Assembly: GCA_937899715.1 (NCBI GenBank) | Contig: CALCNX010000094.1 | Location: forward strand, 1 to 7,285 | DNA: 7,285 nucleotides | Origin: an uncultured bacterium | Lineage (GTDB): Bacteria; Bacteroidota; Ignavibacteria; Kapaibacteriales; UBA4661 | Direction of reading: 5' to 3' | In this document: positions 1-5,394 of the stretch, piece after piece | Position numbering within the stretch: the stretch's first letter is position 1 | How the letters are laid out: every line of letters starts with the position of its first letter | Program-made: the position numbers and the translations under genes | Notes under the pieces: model-generated | What the model was told of the DNA's origin: nothing | The model's input: the letters and a program-made list of their open reading frames with translations, nothing else | Database searches by the model: none

Positions 1-140
1 CAAATGGTTGGATTGATTATTCTCATAATCACGCTTTGGTAAAACTTATCAGCCTTGCATTGAATGCTACGGAAAAAGGTCACGCAGAAGCAAACGAAAT
101 TTTACAAAAAGATATTGACAATTTGAAGGTAAAGAAATGA
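1..140 (+). CDS. 3' end of an unidentified gene upstream of the methyltransferase (partial)
   Basis: An open frame runs from the window edge (first full codon at base 3) to a TGA at 138-140 and gives the last 45 residues of a protein. The tail is hydrophilic, has an aromatic/His-rich stretch near the edge (GWIDYSHNHALVK) and ends in a charged, probably helical segment finishing KVKK. Its stop overlaps the ATG of the methyltransferase as ATGA, so the two are very likely translationally coupled in one operon. A gene coupled directly before a DNA methyltransferase is often a restriction endonuclease or another modification-system component, but nothing in these 45 residues lets me name it. That it is coding is fairly sure; its function is unknown. 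Confidence 0.6.
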   Translation, partial: NGWIDYSHNHALVKLISLALNATEKGHAEANEILQKDIDNLKVKK

Positions 141-1249
141 GCGCGACAATAGATTTATTTGGTACACCAAGAATTAAAGCCCCAAAAACAGAAGGAATAA
201 AGTATGCCGGCTCAAAACTAAAAATTCTACCCTATATTTTTGATATGCTCTCAGGCATAGAGGTCAATAGTGTTCTGGACGGTTTTAGCGGCTCAACGCG
301 GGTAACACAAGCATTTGCAAAGGCAGGTTTTCAGACGACTTCGAGTGATATTGCCGTTTGGTCGGAAACGTTGGCAAAGGCATACATTACAAATACAAAA
401 GAACCCAAGCATTACCTTCCAATTATTGAACACTTAAATTCTTTAACGGGCTATGAAGGCTGGTTTTCAGAGCATTACGGAGGCACAGATGGCAATAAGG
501 GAAAACGTCCTTTTCAATTAAAGAATACCATGAAACTTGATGCTATTCGTGAAGAAATTGATAGAATGCCGTTAGATGAGATAGAAAAGGCGGTTGCACT
601 GACAAGTTTGATTCTTGCCCTTGATAAAGTTGATAGCACATTGGGACATTATGCAGCCTATCTCGCCGATTGGTCTCCTCGGTCATACAATAATTTACAG
701 CTACAACTACCACTATTATTTATCAACAACCAAGAAAACAGAGTATTCAGGGGTGATATATTTCATATTGTACCTACTCGTGAATATGATTTAGCGTATT
801 TTGACCCTCCATATGGCTCCAATAACGAGAAGATGCCTCCAAGTAGAGTGCGATATAATTCTTATTATCATATTTGGACAAGCGTCATACTCAATGACAA
901 GCCCAAAGTATTTGGCAAAGTCAATAGAAGAGAAGATTCCAGAGATGAAGTTGCAGCATCTGTTTTTGAGGAGTTTAGGAAAGATGAACATGGGCATTTT
1001 ATCGCTATGCAATCTATACGAGCGTTGCTTCAACAAACGAAATCCCACTATGTCCTCCTTTCATACAGTTCGGGCGGGCGGGCAACAAAAGAAGAACTTT
1101 ATGACATCATTAGCTCCAATGGTAAATTAGTCAGAGCATTAGAAATTGATTACAAAAAGAATGTCATGGGGCAAATGCGATGGACAAATGAGTGGATAAA
1201 TAGCGATGGTAAGTACTTGGAATATCTCTTTTTAATGGAGAAGTATTAA
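137..1249 (+). CDS. D12-class N6-adenine DNA methyltransferase
   Basis: This 370-residue protein is predicted to transfer a methyl group from S-adenosylmethionine to the N6 of adenine in a specific DNA site. Motif X is seen at residues 22-34 (KYAGSKLKILPYI). The SAM-binding motif I follows at 46-57 (VLDGFSGSTRVT, with the F-x-G pattern). The catalytic motif IV DPPY is at 223-226. The order X-I-IV is that of the Dam/M.DpnII-like D12 (alpha) group. It is longer than Dam (about 280 residues), with the target-recognition region probably between motifs I and IV. AAGGT at 125-129 is a reasonable ribosome-binding site for the ATG at 137, which overlaps the previous stop as ATGA. It may be the M component of a restriction-modification system whose partner lies off the left edge, or an orphan enzyme. 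The recognition site cannot be read from the sequence. Family assignment is secure. Confidence 0.93.
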   Translation: MSATIDLFGTPRIKAPKTEGIKYAGSKLKILPYIFDMLSGIEVNSVLDGFSGSTRVTQAFAKAGFQTTSSDIAVWSETLAKAYITNTKEPKHYLPIIEHLNSLTGYEGWFSEHYGGTDGNKGKRPFQLKNTMKLDAIREEIDRMPLDEIEKAVALTSLILALDKVDSTLGHYAAYLADWSPRSYNNLQLQLPLLFINNQENRVFRGDIFHIVPTREYDLAYFDPPYGSNNEKMPPSRVRYNSYYHIWTSVILNDKPKVFGKVNRREDSRDEVAASVFEEFRKDEHGHFIAMQSIRALLQQTKSHYVLLSYSSGGRATKEELYDIISSNGKLVRALEIDYKKNVMGQMRWTNEWINSDGKYLEYLFLMEKY

Positions 1250-1264
1250 GTAAAAAATACACAC

Positions 1265-1429
1265 AAAAGCCCTGTACGCCAGACCACATCTCGCATACAG
1301 GGCTTTCCCATTTCAAGGGCAGTTTGCGAAAAAACGCCCTTGAAGCACGGTGGAATCTGGCTTTGAGGGCAGTCGAAGTGGTTCGCACCCAAACGTGCAG
1401 TTTGAGAGGTCGAGGAAATGTCGTAGATT
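1265..1429 (+). repeat. Joint repeat, copy A (full length)
   Basis: This is a full copy of the dispersed element also seen at 2140, 2981, 3947, 5395, 6263 and 6519, always in this orientation. It starts 15 nt after the methyltransferase stop. Parts in order: terminator-like hairpin 1266-1306; second hairpin with arms 1312-1320 and 1336-1344 (TTCAAGGGC / GCCCTTGAA); a region with possible GCAC/GTGC and GGTG/CACC pairing around 1345-1398; and a 3' end with TTTG-N19-TAGATT. About 165 bp are shared with copies C and E at high identity. The next gene starts 65 nt after its end. Confidence 0.9.
1266..1306 (+). terminator. Terminator-like hairpin of copy A
   Basis: An 11-bp perfect stem, AAAGCCCTGTA (1266-1276) with TACAGGGCTTT (1296-1306), is followed by further pairs (CGC with GCA, one mismatch). 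The stem ends in a T-run that forms its own 3' side and lies just after the methyltransferase stop. The flanking A-run gives a weaker mirror signal on the other strand. Confidence 0.7.
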
Positions 1430-1430
1430 A
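1401..1430 (+). promoter_or_regulatory. Candidate Bacteroidota-type promoter in copy A
   Basis: TTTG at 1401-1404, 19 bases, then TAGATTA at 1424-1430. This approximates the known Bacteroidota pattern TTTG-N19-TAnnTTTG (the -7 box lacks the last bases). The same motif and exact spacing recur in copies C, E and G. It would drive the TA module starting at 1495. No transcript evidence is available. Confidence 0.45.
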
Positions 1431-1494
1431 GTAGCAATTCTCCCTCTAAACCACACACGACTGCATTGCTCACATCCCCAAAAGGTACTTACCC

Positions 1495-1722
1495 ATGAGA
1501 ACACTGAATATTTCTATTTCGGACGTGGAATGGCAGAAGTTTGGCATTACAGCCGACAACCTCACCTTTACGGAATTTCTCGAACTTATCAGCCGAGAAC
1601 TCATGCGGCAAAACCTGAATCAAGCCGTAGAATTAGCCGAAAAATACGGTCTTTCGTCAATGACAATGGAAGATATTGACGAAGAAGTGAAAGCTGTGCG
1701 TAATGCAAAAAATCGTCATTGA
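1495..1722 (+). CDS. Antitoxin of a PIN-type toxin-antitoxin module
   Basis: This 75-residue acidic protein precedes a PIN-domain toxin and overlaps it by 20 bp, the usual layout of a type II TA pair. The N-terminal part (LNISISDVEWQKFGI) looks like a beta-strand followed by a helix. The middle (TFTEFLELISRELMRQNLNQAVELAEK) is helical and could form the DNA-binding or dimerising part. The C-terminus (MTMEDIDEEVKAVRNAK) is charged and could wrap around the toxin. I do not recognise a named antitoxin family, so the role comes from size, charge and neighbour. The ATG at 1495 follows an AAAGG at about 1477-1482. A candidate promoter lies at 1401-1430 in repeat copy A. By analogy with other TA modules it may repress its own promoter. 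Confidence 0.72.
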   Translation: MRTLNISISDVEWQKFGITADNLTFTEFLELISRELMRQNLNQAVELAEKYGLSSMTMEDIDEEVKAVRNAKNRH

Positions 1723-2101
1723 TACTAATGTCATTGTTTCTTCGCTTATCCAACGCAGCTACCCGTACAGAATCCTCTACGAATTATTCGTGGATGATGA
1801 AATTTCCGTGTGTGTATCGGAAAAACTTATGTCCGAATATTACGAGGTGCTTTCAAGACCAAAATTTGCGCGGTTTCCCGATTTCTTTGCTAGAGCCGAG
1901 CGTTTGCTCACGGACATAGACACAAAAGCAAGTAAATTTCAGCCAAGCACAAGTATAGACCTGATTGCCGACAAAGATGACAATATGCTTTTGGAACTTG
2001 CTGAAGAATGTCAGGCAGACTTTATCATTACAGGAAATTTCAACGATTTTACCTTTCGTCAGTTCAAACAAACAGCAATCGTTAGCCCAAAAGAATACTA
2101 G
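1703..2101 (+). CDS. PIN-domain ribonuclease toxin (COG1569/TIGR00305-like)
   Basis: This 132-residue PIN-fold protein is a putative endoribonuclease toxin. The first acidic residue lies in VIDTNVIVSS (D7, N9). A conserved Glu follows in SEYYEVLSRPKF (E45), and this EVLSRPKF segment is typical of the COG1569 'putative TA toxin, PIN family' group. The remaining metal ligands are in DKDDNMLL (D92, D93) and ADFIITGNFNDF (D106, D115). All expected acidic positions are present, so it is probably active. The ATG lies inside the antitoxin gene (20-bp overlap), which implies coupled translation with the antitoxin made first. Repeat copy B starts 38 nt after the stop and should end the transcript. RNA target unknown. 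Confidence 0.88.
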   Translation: MQKIVIDTNVIVSSLIQRSYPYRILYELFVDDEISVCVSEKLMSEYYEVLSRPKFARFPDFFARAERLLTDIDTKASKFQPSTSIDLIADKDDNMLLELAEECQADFIITGNFNDFTFRQFKQTAIVSPKEY

Positions 2102-2139
2102 GAAGACTGCGCACCGAAATAATATGTACATCCCCACAA

Positions 2140-2262
2140 AAAAGCCCTGCACACAAGACCACATCTTGCATACAGGGCTTTCCCATTTTAAGGGCAGTTT
2201 GCGGAAAAACGTCTTTGAAGCAAGGTGGAATATGGCTTTGAGGGCGGTAAAAGTTTCCGCAC
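2140..2262 (+). repeat. Joint repeat, copy B (3'-truncated)
   Basis: Alignable to copies A, C and E from the AAAAGCCCTG start through about 2262 (…TTCCGCAC), after which similarity stops. The promoter end (TTTG-N19-TAGATT) is missing. It is the most diverged of the long copies, yet its second hairpin (2187-2219) still pairs through G-U wobbles. Confidence 0.85.
2141..2181 (+). terminator. Terminator-like hairpin of copy B
   Basis: Arms 2141-2158 and 2164-2181 with loop CCACA pair at 15 of 18 positions; the outer nine pairs (AAAGCCCTG / CAGGGCTTT) are intact. It lies 39 nt after the PIN toxin stop. Confidence 0.65.
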
Positions 2263-2296
2263 TGCATCACAGTTCCGTCGAAGCAAGCATTCATGA

Positions 2297-2346
2297 GCAA
2301 TACACGGGCTACGTGTTGTTGCATGAGGAGATTTTTTGTACTTTAG
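2297..2346 (+). promoter_or_regulatory. Possible operator hairpin and promoter before the RelE-type module
   Basis: Past the truncated repeat B, bases 2263-2397 resemble nothing else in the window. They hold an imperfect inverted repeat (2297-2306 with 2312-2322, CACG/CGTG core) flanked by two CATGA direct repeats. TACTTTAG (2339-2346) is close to the TAnnTTTG -7 box, with GTTG 17 or 20 bases upstream. This could be the module's own promoter and autoregulatory operator, replacing the missing repeat promoter. The evidence is weak. Confidence 0.25.
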
Positions 2347-2397
2347 CAGTGCTTCTCTGATTCCCATTGATTTTTTTACTCAATATCATTGAACAGT

Positions 2398-2616
2398 ATG
2401 AATATTGCCCTTCAATACCTCAGCGACAGTAATGGTAAAACTCACGCTGTACAGCTCACCATGCGCGATTGGGAAAAAGTCATGCGCAAACTAAAGGAAT
2501 ACGAACAGGCTCTACATCTTCAATCCGACCTTAATGACGCTTTTGACGATGTACGTGCCATGCAGCACAACAAAAAACGGAAGCAATCACTCAGCGAGTT
2601 TTTGCATGAGCTTTAA
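2398..2616 (+). CDS. Antitoxin of a RelE/ParE-type module
   Basis: This 72-residue protein precedes and overlaps by 11 bp a RelE/ParE-like toxin. The N-terminus (MNIALQYLSDSNGKTHAVQLTMRDWE) has the form seen in many small antitoxins whose proteins open with 'YISD..G...AV.I....W': two short strands and then a helix. The rest is a charged helix (EKVMRKLKEYEQALHL) and a tail ending SLSEFLHEL. A TTG nine bases upstream (2389) could also start the frame, but the ATG at 2398 gives the family-like N-terminus and is preferred. No clear Shine-Dalgarno site precedes it; the leader is A/T-rich, as usual in Bacteroidota. It should neutralise the toxin and probably represses the operon. The specific antitoxin family is not certain. 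Confidence 0.72.
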   Translation: MNIALQYLSDSNGKTHAVQLTMRDWEKVMRKLKEYEQALHLQSDLNDAFDDVRAMQHNKKRKQSLSEFLHEL

Positions 2617-2944
2617 CGTTATTCCCACCGACCACTTCAAGAAAGCAGCAAAGCGGCTTGTCAAAAAATTTCCATCGTTGAAAGAAGAGTTGGCTGAATT
2701 GAATGAAACATTACAAAAAACTCCGGAAACAGGTACTCCGCTTGGCAACAACACCTATAAAATCAGACTTGCCGTTCAGAGTAAAGGTAAAGGAAAAAGC
2801 GGCGGAACGCGAGTAATCACCTACGTTGTAACAGATGATAACGAGGTGTATTTACTGACCATATTCGACAAATCAGAATTTGACAGTATTAGCAAAAAGA
2901 CGCTCAAGACCATTATTGACACCATCAAAACAGATAAACCGTAG
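2606..2944 (+). CDS. RelE/ParE-superfamily toxin (HigB2-like)
   Basis: This 112-residue basic protein carries RelE-fold features: an N-terminal helical pair (DHFKKAAKRLVKKFPSLKEELAELNETL), a central strand segment YKIRLAVQSKGKGKSGGTRV (residues about 50-69), and a C-terminal strand and helix EVYLLTIFDKSEFDSIS. The KGKSGG-RVI signature is typical of the HigB2-like/RelE mRNA interferases, in which conserved Lys/Arg residues contact ribosome-bound mRNA; this activity is inferred from the family. The ATG at 2606 lies inside the antitoxin gene. An in-frame start further upstream (2534) would sit wholly within the antitoxin and add a non-homologous leader, so it was rejected. The gene is followed after 36 nt by repeat copy C. 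Confidence 0.87.
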   Translation: MSFNVIPTDHFKKAAKRLVKKFPSLKEELAELNETLQKTPETGTPLGNNTYKIRLAVQSKGKGKSGGTRVITYVVTDDNEVYLLTIFDKSEFDSISKKTLKTIIDTIKTDKP

Positions 2945-2980
2945 CGAATGCGTACTCTTGCCAAATGCACTTTTTTACAA

Positions 2981-3144
2981 AAAAGCCCTGTACGCAAGAC
3001 CACATCTTGCGTACAGGGCTTTCCCATTTCAAGGGCAGTATGCGGAAAAATGCCCTCGAAGCACGATGAAATCTGGCTTTGAGGGCAGTCAAAGTGTTCG
3101 CACTCAAACGTGCAGTTTGAGAGGTCGAGGAAATGTTGTAGATT
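2981..3144 (+). repeat. Joint repeat, copy C (full length)
   Basis: Full copy of the element, with the best-preserved first hairpin. The order is the same as in copy A: hairpin 1, hairpin 2 (with an A-C mismatch but an extra A-U pair at the inner end), middle region, and TTTG-N19-TAGATTG. Just after it, TTGAA (3146-3150) and TTCAA (3159-3163) form a small inverted repeat over the expected transcription start, a possible operator. The remaining leader to 3236 shows nothing else. Confidence 0.9.
2982..3022 (+). terminator. Perfect 18-bp terminator hairpin of copy C
   Basis: Arms AAAGCCCTGTACGCAAGA (2982-2999) and TCTTGCGTACAGGGCTTT (3005-3022) pair without mismatch around a CCACA loop. The stem begins with an A-run and ends in T's, so it could end transcripts from either side. 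It follows the RelE-type toxin stop by 37 nt. Confidence 0.8.
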
Positions 3145-3145
3145 G
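3116..3145 (+). promoter_or_regulatory. Candidate Bacteroidota-type promoter in copy C
   Basis: TTTG at 3116-3119, 19 bases, TAGATTG at 3139-3145; one base short of TAnnTTTG. Placed 91 nt before the PIN gene start at 3237. Same arrangement as in copies A, E and G. Confidence 0.45.
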
Positions 3146-3236
3146 TTGAAAATAATTGTTCAAGAGGCTGGCAGCAACCACCCAACATTGAACACCAGCA
3201 CCAACTTCTATTGCTGATGTATGGAAAGAGTATATT

Positions 3237-3695
3237 GTGGAAAGAATTTATCTTGATACTTCTGTTTTTGGCGGATACTTTGAGCCGGAATTTGAGCTAT
3301 GGACAAAAGTGCTTTTTACCAGAATTTCTACCAATGAAGTGAAAGCACTCGTTTCAAGACTGACCGATATTGAACTGGCACAGGCACCGAAGCAAGTACG
3401 TGATTTGGCGGAATCATTACCACAAGATAGCATCGAATGGTTAGACATTACGTCGGAAGCTATTCTACTGGCAGACAAATACATCGCAGAAAAAGTAGTT
3501 GGGCAAACAAGTCATTCCGACTGTATTCACATCGCCATTGCAACATTGAACTATGCAGATGTTTTGGTCAGCTGGAATTTCAAACACATTGTCAATCACT
3601 TGCGAGTACGAGGCTACAATGCCGTAAACTTCAAGTACGGACACAAAATTCTTGATATTCGTTCACCAAGAGAAATTGTAGGATATGAAGACTAA
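3237..3695 (+). CDS. PIN-domain toxin of a toxin-first TA module
   Basis: This 152-residue PIN-domain protein is a predicted endoribonuclease. The N-terminus RIYLDTSVFGGYFEPEF carries the first Asp (D7) with the T-S pair usual in this subgroup. A Glu in LTDIELAQAP (E46), Asp in HSDCIHIAIA (D95) and Asp in ADVLVSWNFKHI (D108) complete the acidic set; the final position is N114, common in this subfamily (WNFKH). The start is GTG at 3237, supported by GGAAAGAG at 3223-3230 and by family-like residues starting right there; the nearby ATGs are out of frame. A 52-residue gene overlaps its 3' end. Length fits the family. A candidate promoter lies in repeat copy C. Confidence 0.86.
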   Translation: MERIYLDTSVFGGYFEPEFELWTKVLFTRISTNEVKALVSRLTDIELAQAPKQVRDLAESLPQDSIEWLDITSEAILLADKYIAEKVVGQTSHSDCIHIAIATLNYADVLVSWNFKHIVNHLRVRGYNAVNFKYGHKILDIRSPREIVGYED

Positions 3696-3843
3696 AGAAG
3701 TAAAAAAAGGCAAATCAATTCTGACCGACCTTCGTTCTATCAGGGACAACATCAGCGTCGAATTGAAAGGGATGACACCCGAACAAATCCTTGAACACTT
3801 AAAGAAGAAAAAAACACTGCATCCAAAGTCAGTGTGGCAATAA
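3685..3843 (+). CDS. Small antitoxin-like partner of the PIN protein
   Basis: A 52-residue protein whose ATG lies in the last codons of the PIN gene (11-bp overlap), so translation should be coupled. It is basic at both ends, with a core LTDLRSIRDNISVELKGMTPEQILEHLKKKK. The 'IRD.IS.E..GMTPEQ' pattern is one I associate with small proteins encoded directly after PIN toxins of this type, where they are presumed antitoxins. The order is toxin then antitoxin, opposite to the other three modules here. The gene stops 20 bp before a katG remnant. The coding call is good; the antitoxin role is inferred from context and pattern. Confidence 0.7.
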   Translation: MKTKEVKKGKSILTDLRSIRDNISVELKGMTPEQILEHLKKKKTLHPKSVWQ

Positions 3844-3862
3844 CCTGGCTTGCGGTTATTCG

Positions 3863-3922
3863 CACGACTTCGTAGCAGCATGGACGAACGTGATGAATAT
3901 TGACCGCTATGATGTGGTGTAA
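3863..3922 (+). pseudogene. katG: Remnant of the 3' end of a catalase-peroxidase gene (first copy)
   Basis: Bases 3863-3922 encode HDFVAAWTNVMNIDRYDVV followed by a stop. This is the very C-terminus of KatG (family pattern DFVAAW.KVMN.DR.D). Upstream in this frame the codons do not continue KatG and run into the antitoxin gene, so only about 20 codons remain. The short repeat D begins 25 nt later. A second, 82% identical tail lies at 6436-6495. It is far too short to be functional; it marks an old recombination or insertion joint. Confidence 0.8.
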
Positions 3923-3946
3923 CTGGTTGGTGAAATTTTGACAATA

Positions 3947-3989
3947 AAAAGCCCTGCATGCAAGGTGGTTACTTGCGTGCAGGGGTTTT
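3947..3989 (+). terminator. Short joint repeat, copy D: terminator hairpin
   Basis: Arms 3947-3964 (AAAAGCCCTGCATGCAAG) and 3972-3989 (CTTGCGTGCAGGGGTTTT) pair with one G-U and one mismatch, followed by a further T-rich run (to 3997). It is related to the first hairpin of the full repeats but lacks their second hairpin. Together with the katG tail it looks like a katG 3' end plus its terminator. Confidence 0.78.
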
Positions 3990-3994
3990 AATTT

Positions 3995-4028
3995 TTTGAA
4001 ACAAGTACGACAAACTTTCGTATGGTTG
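3995..4028 (+). promoter_or_regulatory. Candidate promoter after copy D
   Basis: TTTG (3995-3998), 22 bases, then TATGGTTG (4021-4028), a 7-of-8 match to TAnnTTTG. The TTTG lies at the same place after the hairpin as in copy G. It would serve the membrane-gene pair starting at 4093. Spacing is at the long end of the known range. Confidence 0.33.
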
Positions 4029-4092
4029 AGAGTTGGCGGTCAGGCAAGAAAAGCACAGCACTTATAAAATAAAACCTAACAAAAATAAATTT

Positions 4093-4521
4093 ATGATAAA
4101 TATTTTCAAATCCGACTTTAAGAATTTTGAAGGAGTAAGACCTATAAACATTTATGTGCTTCGAGTATTTTTTGCACTTATGTGTTTTATGATGGGCTTT
4201 ACAGCTTGGTCATCTATTCTGACACACAAGGGAGATTGGCAACCAATGACTGGTGTAACATTTTGTGTTTGGGCGGCTTATGCGACTATTTCATTTTTTG
4301 GTATTTATAATACCCTTAAAATGTTGCCCATTTTACTTTTTATGATTTTTTACAAATCACTTTGGCTACTCGTTGTGGCATACCCATTGTGGAAAACGGA
4401 CAAGCTGGTAGGCTCGCCATCGGAAGAATTAGCTACTATTTTTATTTGGGTTATTGTTCCTGCCTTGTTTTTTCCTTGGAAATATTTTTACAACAACTAT
4501 ATCAAACTAACAATAAAATGA
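4093..4521 (+). CDS. Four-helix integral membrane protein of unknown function
   Basis: A 142-residue hydrophobic protein with four likely transmembrane segments at about residues 20-42, 52-75, 77-98 and 112-132. The short N-terminal cytosolic stretch is basic (INIFKSDFKNFEGVRPINIY). It resembles uncharacterised Bacteroidota membrane proteins with a 'RPINIY.LR' start and a 'PLWKTDKL.GSP' segment; I know no function for them. The ATG at 4093 is preferred over a TTG at 4033, which would add 20 polar residues from leader sequence. Its TGA overlaps the ATG of the next gene (ATGA), so the two form an operon. Base composition is clearly more AT-rich than the TA genes on both sides, which suggests a separate origin. 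Confidence 0.75.
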   Translation: MINIFKSDFKNFEGVRPINIYVLRVFFALMCFMMGFTAWSSILTHKGDWQPMTGVTFCVWAAYATISFFGIYNTLKMLPILLFMIFYKSLWLLVVAYPLWKTDKLVGSPSEELATIFIWVIVPALFFPWKYFYNNYIKLTIK

Positions 4522-5216
4522 TTTCAGATAAAAATTTAGCCCGAATTGCAGGGTTTTGCTACTTAGTAGTGATTACTACAGGTTTGTTTTCGGAGGTTTT
4601 TGTAAGGCAAGCATTAAAAGTCTCAAACAATGCCTTGGCAACTGCCCACAACATTCAAACTAATGAAATGCTTTTTCGTTGGGGTTTTGTGGCAGACCTT
4701 ATCAATTTTGTAGTCGGAATACCTACTATATTGATAGTTTATCATTTTTTCAAAAAATCAAATAGGATCATACTGCAAATTGCTTTAGCATTGGTTATCA
4801 TTCAAACGGCAATTATTGCAGTCAATCTATTGAATCAAATTACACCATTGTTACTATTAAGCAATGACACTTATTTAAACACTTTTCAACTAAACCAACT
4901 AGCAACTCTTTCTCTTTTGTCCTTAAATATTCAGGCACAAGGTTATGGAATTGGCTTAGTATTCTTTGGATTTTATTGCATTCTAATTGGATACGTAATT
5001 TTCAAAACGAATGCAATGCCTAAAATTATTGGAGTTTTGTACGCAATAGCGGGATTATGTTATTTGATAAACAGCTTTACAATGTTTCTCTCAAAAGGAT
5101 TTATAAACCCCTTCTTCATTTACCTTGCAATTCCAATTTTTATAGGGGAATTGGCAGTTTGTTTGTGGTTACTTATAAAGGGTATTGACACGACAAAATT
5201 GGAAAACAAAAAATGA
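4518..5216 (+). CDS. DUF4386 family membrane protein
   Basis: A 232-residue protein with about six transmembrane segments (approximately residues 8-28, 53-77, 83-107, 141-168, 173-194 and 198-223). The N-terminus NLARIAGFCYLVVITTGLFSE and the following LFRWGFVADLI segment are characteristic of DUF4386. Its biochemical role is unknown; it acts in the cytoplasmic membrane. The start is the ATG at 4518, overlapping the preceding stop (ATGA). The frame is open further upstream to 4362, but that would overlap the previous gene by 160 bp and add non-membrane residues. Its own stop overlaps another ATG (5213), hinting that a third gene once followed. Confidence 0.87.
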   Translation: MISDKNLARIAGFCYLVVITTGLFSEVFVRQALKVSNNALATAHNIQTNEMLFRWGFVADLINFVVGIPTILIVYHFFKKSNRIILQIALALVIIQTAIIAVNLLNQITPLLLLSNDTYLNTFQLNQLATLSLLSLNIQAQGYGIGLVFFGFYCILIGYVIFKTNAMPKIIGVLYAIAGLCYLINSFTMFLSKGFINPFFIYLAIPIFIGELAVCLWLLIKGIDTTKLENKK

Positions 5217-5284
5217 AAGCCATTCTACTTAAAAATGCCCAAACCGCTCACATTGCATTGGCGAAAGTGAGACAGAAGTGCTAA
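5213..5284 (+). pseudogene. Possible start fragment of a lost third gene in the DUF4386 operon
   Basis: An ATGA overlap starts a 23-codon frame opening MKAILLKNAQTAHI. The first residues resemble the start of zinc-type/medium-chain dehydrogenases (MKAI...), but the frame soon enters the inverted repeat at 5255 and stops. It may be the truncated 5' end of a gene cut by recombination, or chance. Weak. Confidence 0.2.
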
Positions 5285-5361
5285 ATAAAGCATTTGTGCT
5301 TTCTATCTGCAAAAGTGCTTAATTGAACTTTTGTGCTTTAAAAAATCACCTTCGCCAATGC
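5255..5361. repeat. Near-perfect inverted repeat with attC-like outline
   Basis: GCATTGGCGAAAGTGA (5255-5270) is the reverse complement of TCACCTTCGCCAATGC (5346-5361) at 15 of 16 positions. The 75-nt spacer is AT-rich and has its own small stems, such as AAAGCA/TGCTTT around 5288-5303 and CAAAAGT/ACTTTTG around 5310-5334. Outside the arms, GCTCAC (about 5246-5251) roughly mirrors GTTAGC (5368-5373). It closes the membrane-gene segment. It could be an attC-like recombination site, a small MITE-like element or a terminator. It is unrelated to the joint repeat. Confidence 0.7.
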
Positions 5362-5394
5362 TTTCTCGTTAGCAACTCACGCACTCTTCTATAC

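Noticed and set aside
801..1130. Open frame of 109 codons inside the methyltransferase gene.
   Set aside because: Different frame of a gene with clear motifs; no family-like sequence and no ribosome-binding site.
1265..1429. Joint repeat as a classical integron attC site.
   Set aside because: No conserved GTTRRRY or RYYYAAC cores at the ends, and the whole is not a single imperfect palindrome; it contains several separate hairpins.
1350..1679. Open frame of 109 codons across repeat A and the first antitoxin.
   Set aside because: Runs through the hairpin region and overlaps the better-supported antitoxin in another frame.
1965..2360. Open frame of 131 codons over the PIN toxin end and repeat B.
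   Set aside because: Covers a supported toxin in another frame and a repeat with terminator structure; no recognisable protein.
2925..3188. A conserved minus-strand reading frame across the repeat copies (also at 1164-1388, 5369-5596 and 6175-6411) with a shared ARFHRASRAFF...LKWESPV stretch.
   Set aside because: The shared peptide follows from nucleotide identity of the repeat. The frame spans the terminator hairpins, its ends differ between copies, and it runs into neighbouring genes on the other strand. The pairing pattern (G-U wobbles) fits RNA structure on the + strand better than coding on the - strand.
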